This document shows positions 8,278 through 16,295 of a stretch of DNA of 64,000 nucleotides, piece after piece. Positions within the stretch are counted from its first letter, which is position 1; each line of letters begins with the position of its first letter. Source of the DNA: Cupriavidus sp. (GTDB taxonomy: Bacteria > Pseudomonadota > Gammaproteobacteria > Burkholderiales > Burkholderiaceae); assembly GCA_031181345.1 (NCBI GenBank), contig JAPSLC010000005.1:62001-126000 (forward strand), written 5' to 3'. The notes under the pieces are model-generated. The model was not told the origin of the DNA and searched no databases. It saw only the letters and a list, made by a program, of their open reading frames with translations. The position numbers were made by a program, and so were the translations under genes.

Positions 8278-9010
8278 CGACACTCCCCTTGCGCCGGGCG
8301 ATCCAGAGCGACAGTCCAGCCATCGCGCACAGCGCCAGCACGCCACCGGCCACCGCGGCCGCCGCCTGGGCCGGCTGCGCCTGCAGCCACTGTCGCCAAC
8401 GCGACGGGGGCTCTTCGGCGGCCGGTGCCTGATAGCGATAGTCGGCGGCCTGCATCACCACGCTGATCTGGTCGGACGCGATATCGGGGATGCCATCGCG
8501 GATCAGGCTGCGGATCTGCACCTCGTAGTTGCCCAGATTGAACTGCGGCGAGTACTTGATGAAGACCGCCGCCGAGGGTGCGCCGGTCGGCTTGCCGTTT
8601 TCGTCGACCTTCTGCGCGATGGACACCTTGGCGCCGATGACGCCGTCCATCGCGGAGATCATGCTTTCCAGCTGCTGCTCCTTGAGCAGCTGCATCTTGG
8701 CGCGCTCCTGCGCGGGCGACGTCACCAGCTGGTTCGACGGAAACAGGTCTTCCATGCCAAGCCGCTTGTGATGGGGGAACCCGTTCTGCCGCAAGACCTC
8801 CACGGCATTGATGAACTCACCCTTGTCCACGCGCAACGTCACCGTGCCGCCCTTCTCCACCACCTTCTCGGCGGGGATATGGCGCAGCATCAGCAAGGCC
8901 AGCATCTGGTTCGCCTCTGCCTCGCCGACATTCGAGTACAGCGTCATCTTGCAGCCGGCCATGCTGACCGCGGCGAGCACGGCAAGGGCGATCGTGCGAA
9001 AGCGCTTCAT
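8270..9010 (-). CDS. sctJ: SctJ, T3SS inner-membrane ring lipoprotein
   Basis: 246 residues. The N-terminus MKRFRTIALAVLAAVSMAGC carries a lipoprotein signal with the lipobox Cys at residue 20. Two ring-building domains follow: residues about 25-85 (NVGEAEANQMLALLMLRH, conserved in YscJ/PrgK/SsaJ) and about 100-195 (AKVSIAQKVDENGKP... then VQIRSLIRDGIPD). A membrane helix near residues 216-238 ends in basic residues (WIARRKG). Length and architecture are those of the family. With SctD it makes the inner-membrane basal ring. The start ATG overlaps the sctI stop. Confidence 0.96.
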   Translation of the reverse strand: MKRFRTIALAVLAAVSMAGCKMTLYSNVGEAEANQMLALLMLRHIPAEKVVEKGGTVTLRVDKGEFINAVEVLRQNGFPHHKRLGMEDLFPSNQLVTSPAQERAKMQLLKEQQLESMISAMDGVIGAKVSIAQKVDENGKPTGAPSAAVFIKYSPQFNLGNYEVQIRSLIRDGIPDIASDQISVVMQAADYRYQAPAAEEPPSRWRQWLQAQPAQAAAAVAGGVLALCAMAGLSLWIARRKGSVDV

Positions 9011-9333
9011 TGCATCGTCGTCAGCTTGTTGATCGATTGCGACAGCGTCCCGGCGATCTTGGCGATCAGGTCGACGCCGTTGCGCATCTCCAGCAGCGCC
9101 CGCTGCGCTCGCGTCATGGCGGCGGGGTCCAGCGCGGCGCTCGCGTCGACGGTCTGCACGCGCGCCGAGACCGTGGCGTCCGTCTTGCGCATCGCATCGG
9201 TGACGATCGCCTCGGGCTTGGGCACCCGCGCGGACATGGCATCCATGAACGCCTGGATGTCGGCGGCCGCGGGCTCCTTGCCCGTGGGGGGGGCCAGCAT
9301 CTGGCCGGCGACTGTGGTGGGGTCGATATTCAT
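9007..9333 (-). CDS. sctI: SctI, T3SS inner rod protein
   Basis: 108 residues starting MNIDPTTVAGQML. The N-terminal 50 residues are polar. The last 45 (MTRAQRALLEMRNGVDLIAKIAGTLSQS...) form the amphipathic C-terminal helix that SctI/PrgJ/EscI rods share with needle subunits. It lies between sctG and sctJ, as ssaI does in SPI-2. The protein polymerises as the socket at the base of the needle and is itself an early export substrate. There is an AUG in a good position and an ATGA overlap with sctJ. Confidence 0.85.
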   Translation of the reverse strand: MNIDPTTVAGQMLAPPTGKEPAAADIQAFMDAMSARVPKPEAIVTDAMRKTDATVSARVQTVDASAALDPAAMTRAQRALLEMRNGVDLIAKIAGTLSQSINKLTTMQ

Positions 9334-9359
9334 GATGAATGCCTCGATACCTTCGATAC

Positions 9360-9668
9360 TTAGTGGCTGATGCGGGGCGGCGCGACGATTGCCCGCGGCG
9401 CAGCGGCGGCATCCCGTTTGGCGGCGATCAGCATCGCAAGCAGCAGGGCCGGAGGATCGTTGCGCTCGCCAAGGCAGGCATGCGCCTCGACAAGGCGGCC
9501 ACTGTGCATATACAGATGCGCTCGGCAGATGGCTCGGTCCTGCTCGTCGTCGATCAACAGATCGATGGTGTCCAGAAAGACATCGATCTCGCCGCGCAGC
9601 CGTTGGTTGGCGGCCGCAAACGCCAGTTCCACCAGCAGGCGCTTGACCTCTCTCGGCAATGGCTGCAT
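9360..9668 (-). CDS. SctG-type T3SS needle chaperone (SsaH/EscG/YscG-like)
   Basis: 102 residues starting MQPLPREVKRLLVELAFAAANQRL. It is helical, with a TPR-like pattern (RAHLYMHSGRLVEAHACLGER). The gene sits directly behind the needle gene, as ssaH follows ssaG. In the family the protein co-chaperones the needle subunit in the cytosol to stop it polymerising early. A longer open frame exists upstream but would run antiparallel through the needle gene, so the Met two bases from the sctF stop is chosen. Call by position, size and TPR-like pattern. Confidence 0.7.
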   Translation of the reverse strand: MQPLPREVKRLLVELAFAAANQRLRGEIDVFLDTIDLLIDDEQDRAICRAHLYMHSGRLVEAHACLGERNDPPALLLAMLIAAKRDAAAAPRAIVAPPRISH

Positions 9669-9670
9669 GG

Positions 9671-9889
9671 CTAGATCTTCTGGATGATGCCGGCAATCAT
9701 GTCGTGCACCATCTTGATGACCGAGCTTTGCAGCCCAATCATGTTGGTAAACGCGGCGCTCCTCTTTTGGGCCTCGATGAAGTCGAGCGTCTCGCCGGTG
9801 GTCACAGCCTGCTGCAGCGCTGCAGCCATGGTGAAATTCGCGGACGAGATCGGACCGTCCATGCCATCGATCACTGGATTCAGATTCAT
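9671..9889 (-). CDS. sctF: SctF, T3SS needle subunit (SsaG/EscF group)
   Basis: 72 residues, the normal needle-subunit length. The C-terminal half SSVIKMVHDMIAGIIQKI matches the ending of SsaG-type needles (SS-x-IK-x2-DM-x-GII-x-KI), which packs in the needle lumen. Met start at 9889, six bases after the stop of the AraC-family gene. It is the first structural gene of this operon. No translocator or effector gene lies between the regulator and the needle, unlike SPI-2, where sse genes precede ssaG. Confidence 0.93.
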   Translation of the reverse strand: MNLNPVIDGMDGPISSANFTMAAALQQAVTTGETLDFIEAQKRSAAFTNMIGLQSSVIKMVHDMIAGIIQKI

Positions 9890-9895
9890 GTGCTT

Positions 9896-10636
9896 CTATT
9901 CCTCGTTCGCTGCGTCGTTGATACTCTGGTGGTGCTGCCGGAGCAGCCGAGGACTTGCCTCGTAGCGGCGGCGAAAGCTGACGCTGAAATGCGCGTGGCT
10001 GTTGAAGCCGCACTCCTGCGCGATATCGGTGACCTTCATCGAGGTCAGCAGCAATAGCTCCCGCGCTCGCTGCAGCCGGCGCTCCAGCAGCCAGTTCTTG
10101 GCCGACACGCCGAACTTCTCGTAGAACATCACGTTCAGCTTGCGCACCGGAATGCCGAGCGCCTTGGCGTACTGCGTCACCGGCCACGCGCTCATGCTGT
10201 TTTCCTCGATGAACTCGAAGAAGTCGCGGCTGCTGTCGATCAGGTGGTGCAGAAGCCGGGAGAAGTACTCCGGCTCCGTTCCCATGCAGTAGACATAGGC
10301 GAAGCGCAGCATCGCGCGCGGCTCGGCGGCACCGAGATGCCGGATCACGTTGATCGTTTCCTCCGGCACCGTGATCCGTTTGACCGGTTCCCGCCAGAAT
10401 TGCGTGCCTCGTCGGTAGCGGCTCGCGAGCTCATGCAGCTCGCGGTAGATATCCTGGAAGTCCCCCGAATGGAAGACATAGGTATCGATGCCATCGCGCG
10501 CCGGAATCGCCGTCGCATTGCCGTTGGTGAAGACCAGGCTGCATGCCGGCACTTCGTACGTCTCGCCGTTGCACTCGATCCGGCCGGACCGGCTGAAGAT
10601 CATTAGCTTGACTGCCCCCATCTTTCCCTCGAACAC
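9896..10636 (-). CDS. AraC-family transcriptional regulator, probable T3SS activator
   Basis: 246 residues starting MFEGKMGAVKLMIFS. Residues 1-135 form a cupin-like sensing or dimerisation part. The last 100 residues carry the double helix-turn-helix of AraC proteins, with the signature RARELLLLTSMKVTDIAQECGFNSHAHFSVSFRRRYE (split here by its two helices, about residues 187-225). It is the first gene of the minus-strand T3SS operon, with 6 bp between its stop and the needle ATG. It is therefore co-transcribed with, and likely activates, the operon, as ExsA, HrpB and MxiE do in other systems. The target sites are not known. The 700-bp region upstream is AT-rich near 10,790-10,870 and probably holds its promoter. 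Confidence 0.9.
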   Translation of the reverse strand: MFEGKMGAVKLMIFSRSGRIECNGETYEVPACSLVFTNGNATAIPARDGIDTYVFHSGDFQDIYRELHELASRYRRGTQFWREPVKRITVPEETINVIRHLGAAEPRAMLRFAYVYCMGTEPEYFSRLLHHLIDSSRDFFEFIEENSMSAWPVTQYAKALGIPVRKLNVMFYEKFGVSAKNWLLERRLQRARELLLLTSMKVTDIAQECGFNSHAHFSVSFRRRYEASPRLLRQHHQSINDAANEE

Positions 10637-11348
10637 TCGTGCTCAGTGGCTGCATCATTCCATCGCCGGACCCGGATACCGATCCGGTGATGACCTGAAA
10701 GACGTAGCTGTCCGGCGTCGTCAGCGTCGGTTCGATGCGTTCGATTCGATGCGTTGGACGGCGCCGGACAGCGCATCGATATCAAACCATTTATCGAATG
10801 AACTTTGAGAATTTGAGGGTCTACTCGAATCGTTTAGAGAAAGTCTTGATCGATTTCTTATAACTTCTTTCTCGCAACCCGAAATGTGAGACGCGTACGG
10901 CGGTTTGCGTGCGCGAACGCACCGTCGATGACCTTCCGATCGCGGGTGCGGACCACCGAAACATGCGATGACGCGCTTTGCGCTCCAACTTGATGCTGGA
11001 AGCGATGTCGGCAAAAAAAATCCGCCTGTGACAGGCGGACAAAGCAGAGGCGGGGAGGCCGGGAACGAGTCCGACCGGCGCGAAGTGTCACCCCCCCTTG
11101 CTGTCGGCACATCAGAAAATCGCGCCCGATTTTCGATCTTCGGCAGCCAAATGGCGCGCCGAGATTCGGCCACTCCACAGCCGACAGCATCGACGGCACA
11201 TCCATGGGGACATGCGCCACTTCCCTCGCCGAGTCGGCAGCGGTATAAGTGAAGCCCCAGCGCGCGCGACGCTGCCCGCGCGTGGCGAAGCGGCACCGTG
11301 TCTATGTCGCTCCTGCTTATCTTTTACATCGCGTATCGAGCGGAAATC
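10637..11348. other. intergenic region between the T3SS operon and the two-component genes
   Basis: No convincing gene in 712 bp. The part from 10,788 to 10,870 is clearly AT-rich against the surroundings and is the likely promoter area for the AraC gene. Two hairpins follow. One is a terminator-like structure (11,013-11,039). The other is a perfect 8-bp inverted repeat, GAAAATCG-cgcc-CGATTTTC, at 11,115-11,134. The region before the response-regulator ATG (11,349) should hold the promoter of the two-component operon, but I cannot define -35/-10 boxes. Confidence 0.6.
11013..11039 (-). terminator. rho-independent terminator, minus strand, with no obvious gene in front
   Basis: Read on the minus strand: an 8-bp perfect stem TCCGCCTG/CAGGCGGA, three-base loop, then eight T. 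This is a textbook intrinsic terminator. The nearest minus-strand coding sequence upstream of it would have to lie between 11,040 and about 11,340, where I see no convincing protein gene. It may end an unannotated small RNA. Confidence 0.7.
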
Positions 11349-12107
11349 ATGCGCATTCTTCTGATCGAGGACGACCTGCAGATCGGCACCAGCCTGATGC
11401 GCGCGTTGAAGGAAAACATGCAGTGCAGCGTCGACTGGGTGCGCGACGGCGTCGCCGGCCAGCACGCGATCGAGCAAGGCTCCTACGCCATCATCCTGCT
11501 CGACCTGGGTCTGCCGCGCATGGGCGGGCTCGATCTGCTGAAGCGGCTGCGGGCGCAAGGCAATCAGACTCCGCTGCTGATCCTGACCGCTCATGACGAT
11601 CTGGACACGCGCGTGCAGGGGCTCGACGCCGGCGCCGACGATTTCGTTCTGAAGCCCTTCGAAGTTCCCGAGCTGCTGGCCCGCATGCGTGCCGTGCTGC
11701 GGCGCAAGGCCGGCTACGCGACCTCGAGCCTCGGCGACGACACCATCCGGCTCAATCTCGATACGCGCAGCCTGACAGTGGACGGCCATACGGAAACCCT
11801 GTCGGCACGGGAGTTCGCGTTGATGCTGGCCCTGCTCGAGCGGCCGGGCACGATCCTCTCGCGCAATCAACTCGAGCAAAAGATCTATGGCTGGGGCCAG
11901 GAAGTCGAAAGCAATGCGGTCGACGTGCTGATCTACTCGGTGCGCAAGAAATTCGGCGCATCGGCCATCCGCAATGTGCGCGGCCTCGGCTGGACCGTTC
12001 TGCTCGGCAGCGACAAGGTCAAGCGGAATACGGGTGCCGTCGCGCCCGAATCCAGCACCCCGGATTGCGATCCGCCGAGGGACCCACCAGGCGATCCAAT
12101 CGGCTGA
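11349..12107 (+). CDS. OmpR/PhoB-family response regulator
   Basis: 252 residues from MRILLIEDDLQIG. The receiver domain (1-118) has the acidic pocket EDD at 7-9, the phosphoacceptor Asp at about 52 (ILLDLGLPRMGG), Thr in LILTAHDD and Lys in FVLKPFE. The winged-helix DNA-binding domain covers about 128-222 (TLSAREFALMLALLERPG ... VDVLIYSVRKKFG). A 25-residue Pro/Asp tail is unusual and overlaps the next gene in another frame. It is closest in style to the QseB/PmrA/TctD branch. A longer start at 11,298 exists but adds a hydrophobic stretch before the receiver and is unlikely. It is paired with the histidine kinase behind it. Confidence 0.93.
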   Translation: MRILLIEDDLQIGTSLMRALKENMQCSVDWVRDGVAGQHAIEQGSYAIILLDLGLPRMGGLDLLKRLRAQGNQTPLLILTAHDDLDTRVQGLDAGADDFVLKPFEVPELLARMRAVLRRKAGYATSSLGDDTIRLNLDTRSLTVDGHTETLSAREFALMLALLERPGTILSRNQLEQKIYGWGQEVESNAVDVLIYSVRKKFGASAIRNVRGLGWTVLLGSDKVKRNTGAVAPESSTPDCDPPRDPPGDPIG

Positions 12108-12148
12108 ATGTCGCGGCCGGCAGTCCGGCGCGCACCTGGCAGATCCCT

Positions 12149-13525
12149 ATGCCCGCCCACACAGCACTGCACCGCGCACCGCCCACAGCGCCCCGCGCAC
12201 CATCGCGCAACCGTTCGCTCAGCGTGATGCTGAGCCTGGCGCTCAGCACGGTGATCGCCGTCTTCGCCTTGTTGCACACGGCGTGGACCTATGTGCTCGC
12301 CACCTCCGAAATCCATGAACTGCTCGACCGCCGCCTGCAGGAAGTGGCTGCACGCGTCAGCGACGACATGACGCGGGCGATGAACCCGCTCTACCTGTAT
12401 CGCGACGCATCCGATGGCATCGTGATCCAGATCTGGCTCGGCGCGTCGAAGCCGACGCTCCATCCGGACAGCGACCGGATCGCCATCGCCCGCGAGGCGC
12501 CGCCCGGACTGTCGACGCAGACGGTCGATCAGGAACGGTGGCGGGTGTACTCCGAGCATGGACCGAACTGGACCATCAACGTCGCGCAGCGCGAAGCCTC
12601 GCGCAAGCGCATTGCGGAAGACGCCGCGATCGCCAGCGCGGCGCCGGCGCTGGTGATGATGCCGTTGGCGTGGCTGGCGATCTTCGTCACCGTCAAGCGC
12701 GCCTTGCGGCGTGTCGGCGCGCTGGGCGAGCGTGCGGCGCGGCTGGACATCGGCCACCTGGAGCCGCTGCCGACCGACAAGGTGCCGCGCGAACTGCTGC
12801 CGCTGGTCCAGTCGATCAATCTGATGATCACGCGGCTGTCGCAGTCGCTGCGGGTGGAAAAGAAGTTCATCGCCGATGCCGCCCACGAGCTGCGCAGTCC
12901 GCTGACTTCGCTGCAGATCCAGGCCGACAACCTCGGCCGCACGCTGTCGGACCCGGACAGCCTGCGCGAGTACAACGCGCTGCAGCACGTGATCGCACGC
13001 AGCACGCGCATGATCTCCCAGCTGCTGCGGCTGGCACGAGCCGACGCCCCGCTCGATCGAGCCTCGTCGCAGCCGGTGGCCATTCGCGATGTGGTGCCCG
13101 ACGTCATCGAGATGCACCTGCCCCGCGCAGCCGCACACGGCATCGACCTCGGCGTCGAGCAACTGGACGACCTGCAGGTGCGCGCCAACCTCGCCGACGT
13201 GCGCACGGCACTGAGCAACCTGGTCGACAACGCCATCAAATACACGCCCGACGGCGGCACCATCGACCTGCGCGCCTATCGCGACGAAGGGCTCGGCTGC
13301 ATCGAAGTGCGCGACACCGGCAAGGGCGTCGCGCCCGAGGCGCTGCCTCGCGTGTTCGACCGATTCTTTCGTGCCGACGCCCACGGCACCGAGGGCAGCG
13401 GTCTCGGACTGGCGATCGTCAAGGCGATCGCCGAGCGATACGGCGGCGACGCCAGCATCGGCAATCGGGGCGACGCGCCGTCCGGTGTGGTCGCGCGCGT
13501 GCGGTTTCCGCTGGCGCACCAATGA
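12149..13525 (+). CDS. sensor histidine kinase of the adjacent two-component system
   Basis: 458 residues from MPAHTALHRAP; an in-frame ATG at 12,065 would overlap the regulator gene. Two membrane helices (about residues 28-50 and 168-188) bracket a periplasmic domain of about 115 residues. The HisKA domain carries the phosphorylated His at about 246 (AAHELRSPLTSLQ). The ATPase domain has the N box (LSNLVDNAIKYTP), G1 (VRDTGKGVA) and G2 (GSGLGLAIVKAIAE). This is the TctE/QseC/PmrB type. The signal is unknown. Neighbourhood suggests control of envelope or T3SS genes, but that is inference. Confidence 0.93.
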   Translation: MPAHTALHRAPPTAPRAPSRNRSLSVMLSLALSTVIAVFALLHTAWTYVLATSEIHELLDRRLQEVAARVSDDMTRAMNPLYLYRDASDGIVIQIWLGASKPTLHPDSDRIAIAREAPPGLSTQTVDQERWRVYSEHGPNWTINVAQREASRKRIAEDAAIASAAPALVMMPLAWLAIFVTVKRALRRVGALGERAARLDIGHLEPLPTDKVPRELLPLVQSINLMITRLSQSLRVEKKFIADAAHELRSPLTSLQIQADNLGRTLSDPDSLREYNALQHVIARSTRMISQLLRLARADAPLDRASSQPVAIRDVVPDVIEMHLPRAAAHGIDLGVEQLDDLQVRANLADVRTALSNLVDNAIKYTPDGGTIDLRAYRDEGLGCIEVRDTGKGVAPEALPRVFDRFFRADAHGTEGSGLGLAIVKAIAERYGGDASIGNRGDAPSGVVARVRFPLAHQ

Positions 13526-13549
13526 TGGTGCAAGCGTACCGCCCGGCGG

Positions 13550-14722
13550 TTATTGCTTCGCGCGCTCGGCCACCCGCGACAGGATCTCGTAACCGATGGT
13601 CACCCGCTGATCGACCGGATACGCCTTGTTGGCCAACAGCACGATGCCGATCCGCTTGTCGGGCACAAATGCGACATAGGCCGAATAGCCGTTGGTCGAA
13701 CCAGTCTTGTGGAGATACGCCGGCTGCTGCGATGGCGCGGCGGCGTCGACCGGCGTAGCGGCCTCGGCGCGAAGGATCGCCGCATTGCCGGCCAGCACCT
13801 GCTGCAAGGTCGCGGGATAGCGATACTGTTCCCAGACCAGGTCCTGCGTGATGGGACCCGCGCGCACGCGCGGCACGTGGGTCCGCGCGATCGCCTGGCG
13901 CAGCGTGTCGTCGATGCGGGCACCCGGCATATTGGCTTCCAGAAAGGCCACCAGATCGCCGGACGACGAGCGGATGCCATAGGCCGGCTCCCACAGATAG
14001 CCTTCCTTCATCCGGATCGGCGCATCCGCTGCGGTATAGCCCTGCGCATAATCGACCTGCCTCTGCGCAGGGACCTTGAAGTAGCTGTGCTTCATGCCGA
14101 GCGGCTCGAACACGATCGTGCGGATCAGCTCGTTGTACGGCGCGCCGAGACGGTTCGCCGCAATCGTGCCGAGCAGTCCGATGCCATTGTTCGAATAAAC
14201 GCGATGCGTGCCGACCGGATAAGGTGGCCGCCATTTGGACAGGTATTCGACCATGCTGCGCTCGCTGTCGATCCGCTCCGGCACCGCAAGCGGCAACCCC
14301 GAGGTATGCGTTCCAAGATGAAGCAGCGTGACCTTGTCGAAGGTGCCGCCGCGCAGCGCGGGCAGGTGACGGCTGACCGGATCCTGCAGCGACAGCTTGC
14401 CGCTCGCCTCGGCGTAGGCCGCCAGCGTGGCGGCAAAGGTCTTGCTGACCGAGCCGATCTCGAACAGCGTTTCGTTCGTCACGGGCCGGCCGCCTTGCCT
14501 CGCCGTCTGCCCATAGTTGTAGAAGTAGCGTTTACCGTCGACCGTCAGCCCGACCGCCATGCCCGGAAGCCGATGCTGCTCGATCGCCGGCTTGACGGCG
14601 GCGTCCACGATCGCCGCCATCCTGGCGGCGTCGGAATCATCGGCGGCGTGCGTAGTGGGGCTGAGGCAGAGACAGACAACGACGCAAGCAGGAAGGGAGA
14701 ACCGCAGGGACGATGGCTTCAT
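13550..14722 (-). CDS. ampC: class C (AmpC-type) beta-lactamase
   Basis: 390 residues. Signal peptide at 1-26 (SLPACVVVCLCLSPTTHA). Catalytic triad motifs in order: SVSK with Ser91 and Lys94, YSN at 175-177 (YAN in classical AmpC, so Ser replaces Ala) and KTG at 338-340 (KTGSTNG). Length and spacing are those of class C enzymes, which acylate and hydrolyse cephalosporins in the periplasm. The gene ends tail to tail with the histidine-kinase gene. There is no divergent ampR next to it, so beta-lactam induction by the usual route is not supported by the context. A related esterase or peptidase of the same fold is a weaker alternative. Confidence 0.93.
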   Translation of the reverse strand: MKPSSLRFSLPACVVVCLCLSPTTHAADDSDAARMAAIVDAAVKPAIEQHRLPGMAVGLTVDGKRYFYNYGQTARQGGRPVTNETLFEIGSVSKTFAATLAAYAEASGKLSLQDPVSRHLPALRGGTFDKVTLLHLGTHTSGLPLAVPERIDSERSMVEYLSKWRPPYPVGTHRVYSNNGIGLLGTIAANRLGAPYNELIRTIVFEPLGMKHSYFKVPAQRQVDYAQGYTAADAPIRMKEGYLWEPAYGIRSSSGDLVAFLEANMPGARIDDTLRQAIARTHVPRVRAGPITQDLVWEQYRYPATLQQVLAGNAAILRAEAATPVDAAAPSQQPAYLHKTGSTNGYSAYVAFVPDKRIGIVLLANKAYPVDQRVTIGYEILSRVAERAKQ

Positions 14723-14865
14723 GGCATTGGAGACGCCGGCTGAACGGCATCGCATGAATCGGGATGGCGGCAGTGTAGGGAATGCCGCGACCACCGTGTC
14801 GAGCCGCGCTGTAACGGCTGTAACCGACGTGCGAGAAGAAGGGAAAGGCCGGCGGAGGCAAAGCG

Positions 14866-14904
14866 CGCCAAGACAATGCACGCAAAGACAATGCACGCAA
14901 AGAA
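14866..14904. repeat. 15-bp direct repeat beside tRNA-Arg
   Basis: Two and a half copies of CGCAAAGACAATGCA (the first with one mismatch) run directly into the A-rich foot of the tRNA-Arg terminator. Confidence 0.7.
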
Positions 14905-14931
14905 AAAGGGCTTCCAGTGATGGAAGCCCTT
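14902..14931 (-). terminator. rho-independent terminator of tRNA-Arg
   Basis: On the minus strand, just behind the tRNA, a 10-bp stem AGGGCTTCCA/TGGAAGCCCT with a four-base loop is followed by a T-run. Confidence 0.85.
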
Positions 14932-14942
14932 CGTATAGGTGG

Positions 14943-15016
14943 CGCGGCTGGCAGGATTCGAACCCACGACCCCTTGGTTCGTAGCCAAGTACTCTATCCA
15001 ACTGAGCTACAGCCGC
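14943..15016 (-). tRNA. tRNA-Arg (anticodon ACG)
   Basis: 74-nt cloverleaf on the minus strand: acceptor GCGGCTG/CAGCCGC, D arm with AGCTCAGTTGGATAGAGT, anticodon loop CTACGAA (ACG), T arm with GGTTCGAATCC. CCA is not encoded. It decodes CGN Arg codons after A34 becomes inosine. Confidence 0.97.
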
Positions 15017-15103
15017 ACGCGAGGGCGCAATTGTATCGCAGTGGCGTGGGAACGCAAGCCCTTTTTTGCGCGCAGAACCCCTCACCGTCGTCTCACTCTC
15101 CCT

Positions 15104-16072
15104 TCACCACCGATAGCGGGCACCGATGATGCCGCCCGCATTGCGGCCAGTCTTGACCTTGACCCAGATCTTGACGCCACCGCGCGTGCTGCCATGCGCG
15201 CCGATATTGAACGAGAACAGGCCGCGCAGCAGATCGGTGTCGATGCGGGTGCCGTTGATGTTGATGGTCTTGCGGCTGCTGTCCTGCCACAGGTCGGCCT
15301 CGACGAAGGGATAGACGCCGGCCAGCCGGGTCGGTTGCGCGCCGTAGAGCCGCACCGCGAGCCCGGTCGCCCGGTCGTCGGCGGGCATCGCGGCCAGCGC
15401 GGGGTTGGGCAGGCCGTCGTCGCGCGGCTGGTAGGCAAGCTGGACGCGCGGCTGGATCGTGACCCCGCTGCGCGGCAGCACCGCGTCGAGCGCCAGCGAC
15501 AGCGTGCGCACGCGCGTATCGACGAAGCCGCTGGCGGAGGCCGCATCGTCGGCGTGCAGCAGCCAGGTGGGCCGGCGCGCGCCATCGCCATTGCGTCCAT
15601 CGGCGGCAAGAGCCGCGCGAATCGCGCTCTCCGATTCCGCCGCGATCTGTGCCAGCGCGGATCGTGGTGCAGAGGATGGCGGCGCTGGCGAGACAGACGA
15701 AGACGGCAACGAGGCCAGCAGTACCGGCGCCGACGATGGCGTCGATGAATCGTGAAGGGATGGCTGTGGATCGGATGCTTGCGCGGTGGAGCTCGCGGGC
15801 TGGAAGGAGTCAGGCGGCGGCGATGTCGTAGCCGGGTCCAGCGCCGCCAGCAGCGCGGCGGCCTCCTCCTCGCCCAATGGCTGCCAGCCGAGTACGGCTT
15901 CGCTGCCGGGAGGCCCGCTCTCGGCCTGGGCGATCGCGGTCAGCAGGAGGACGACGCAGGAACCGTAGCGCCATCGGTGACAGCGGCAGGTCCTTCGTTG
16001 GTTGGTGCCTGCGCAAGCCCGGCCAGCGGCAATGCCGGTCTTCCTCTCTCTCGACAACAAGACCATGTCCAT
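15104..16072 (-). CDS. outer-membrane protein with autotransporter-like beta-barrel C-terminus
   Basis: 322 residues if it starts at MDMVLLS; an upstream Met (16,189) and non-ATG starts are possible. A signal-like stretch (GSCVVLLLTAIAQAES) lies near residues 36-52, unusually far in, which suggests the true start is later. A Ser/Pro/Ala-rich linker (about 75-135) follows. The C-terminal 150 residues have the alternating pattern of a beta-barrel (VEADLWQDSSRKTININGTRID) and end in IIGARYRW, the aromatic last residue needed for BAM assembly. The pattern is that of the end of an autotransporter barrel, but only about half of a usual 12-strand barrel and no passenger is present. It could be a decayed autotransporter. 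It lies between two tRNA genes. Confidence 0.6.
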   Translation of the reverse strand: MDMVLLSRERKTGIAAGRACAGTNQRRTCRCHRWRYGSCVVLLLTAIAQAESGPPGSEAVLGWQPLGEEEAAALLAALDPATTSPPPDSFQPASSTAQASDPQPSLHDSSTPSSAPVLLASLPSSSVSPAPPSSAPRSALAQIAAESESAIRAALAADGRNGDGARRPTWLLHADDAASASGFVDTRVRTLSLALDAVLPRSGVTIQPRVQLAYQPRDDGLPNPALAAMPADDRATGLAVRLYGAQPTRLAGVYPFVEADLWQDSSRKTININGTRIDTDLLRGLFSFNIGAHGSTRGGVKIWVKVKTGRNAGGIIGARYRW

Positions 16073-16295
16073 GGCGACCACCTTCGGGCTGATGTCGGCG
16101 TGCCCGATTTGATCTGAGCATAGGTCAAAGGCAAGGCAACCGTTAGGGTCGTCAACCCCATGAACGCGGGCGCGCGCGCGCACCGGCATCGGCCACGCGC
16201 ACGCACTGAAACGGCGCGCCGCGATACGGAAATCTGCGGCAAGGCAGGAAGACGATGCGGGGAGAATGCGGGACAGCGCGAGAGAAACTGCAGAC

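Noticed and set aside
10858..11220. A 120-codon minus-strand frame in the T3SS-TCS gap
   Set aside because: It reads straight through the intrinsic terminator at 11,013-11,039 and has basic low-complexity content.
14866..15016. tRNA-Arg as an attachment site of an integrated island
   Set aside because: No integrase and no duplicated tRNA 3' end are visible. The 15-bp repeat next to it lies behind the terminator and is not a copy of the tRNA end.
13550..15100. ampC with divergent ampR or a mobile resistance context
   Set aside because: No LysR-type gene, integrase, insertion sequence or attC lies near; the gene has the same composition as its surroundings.
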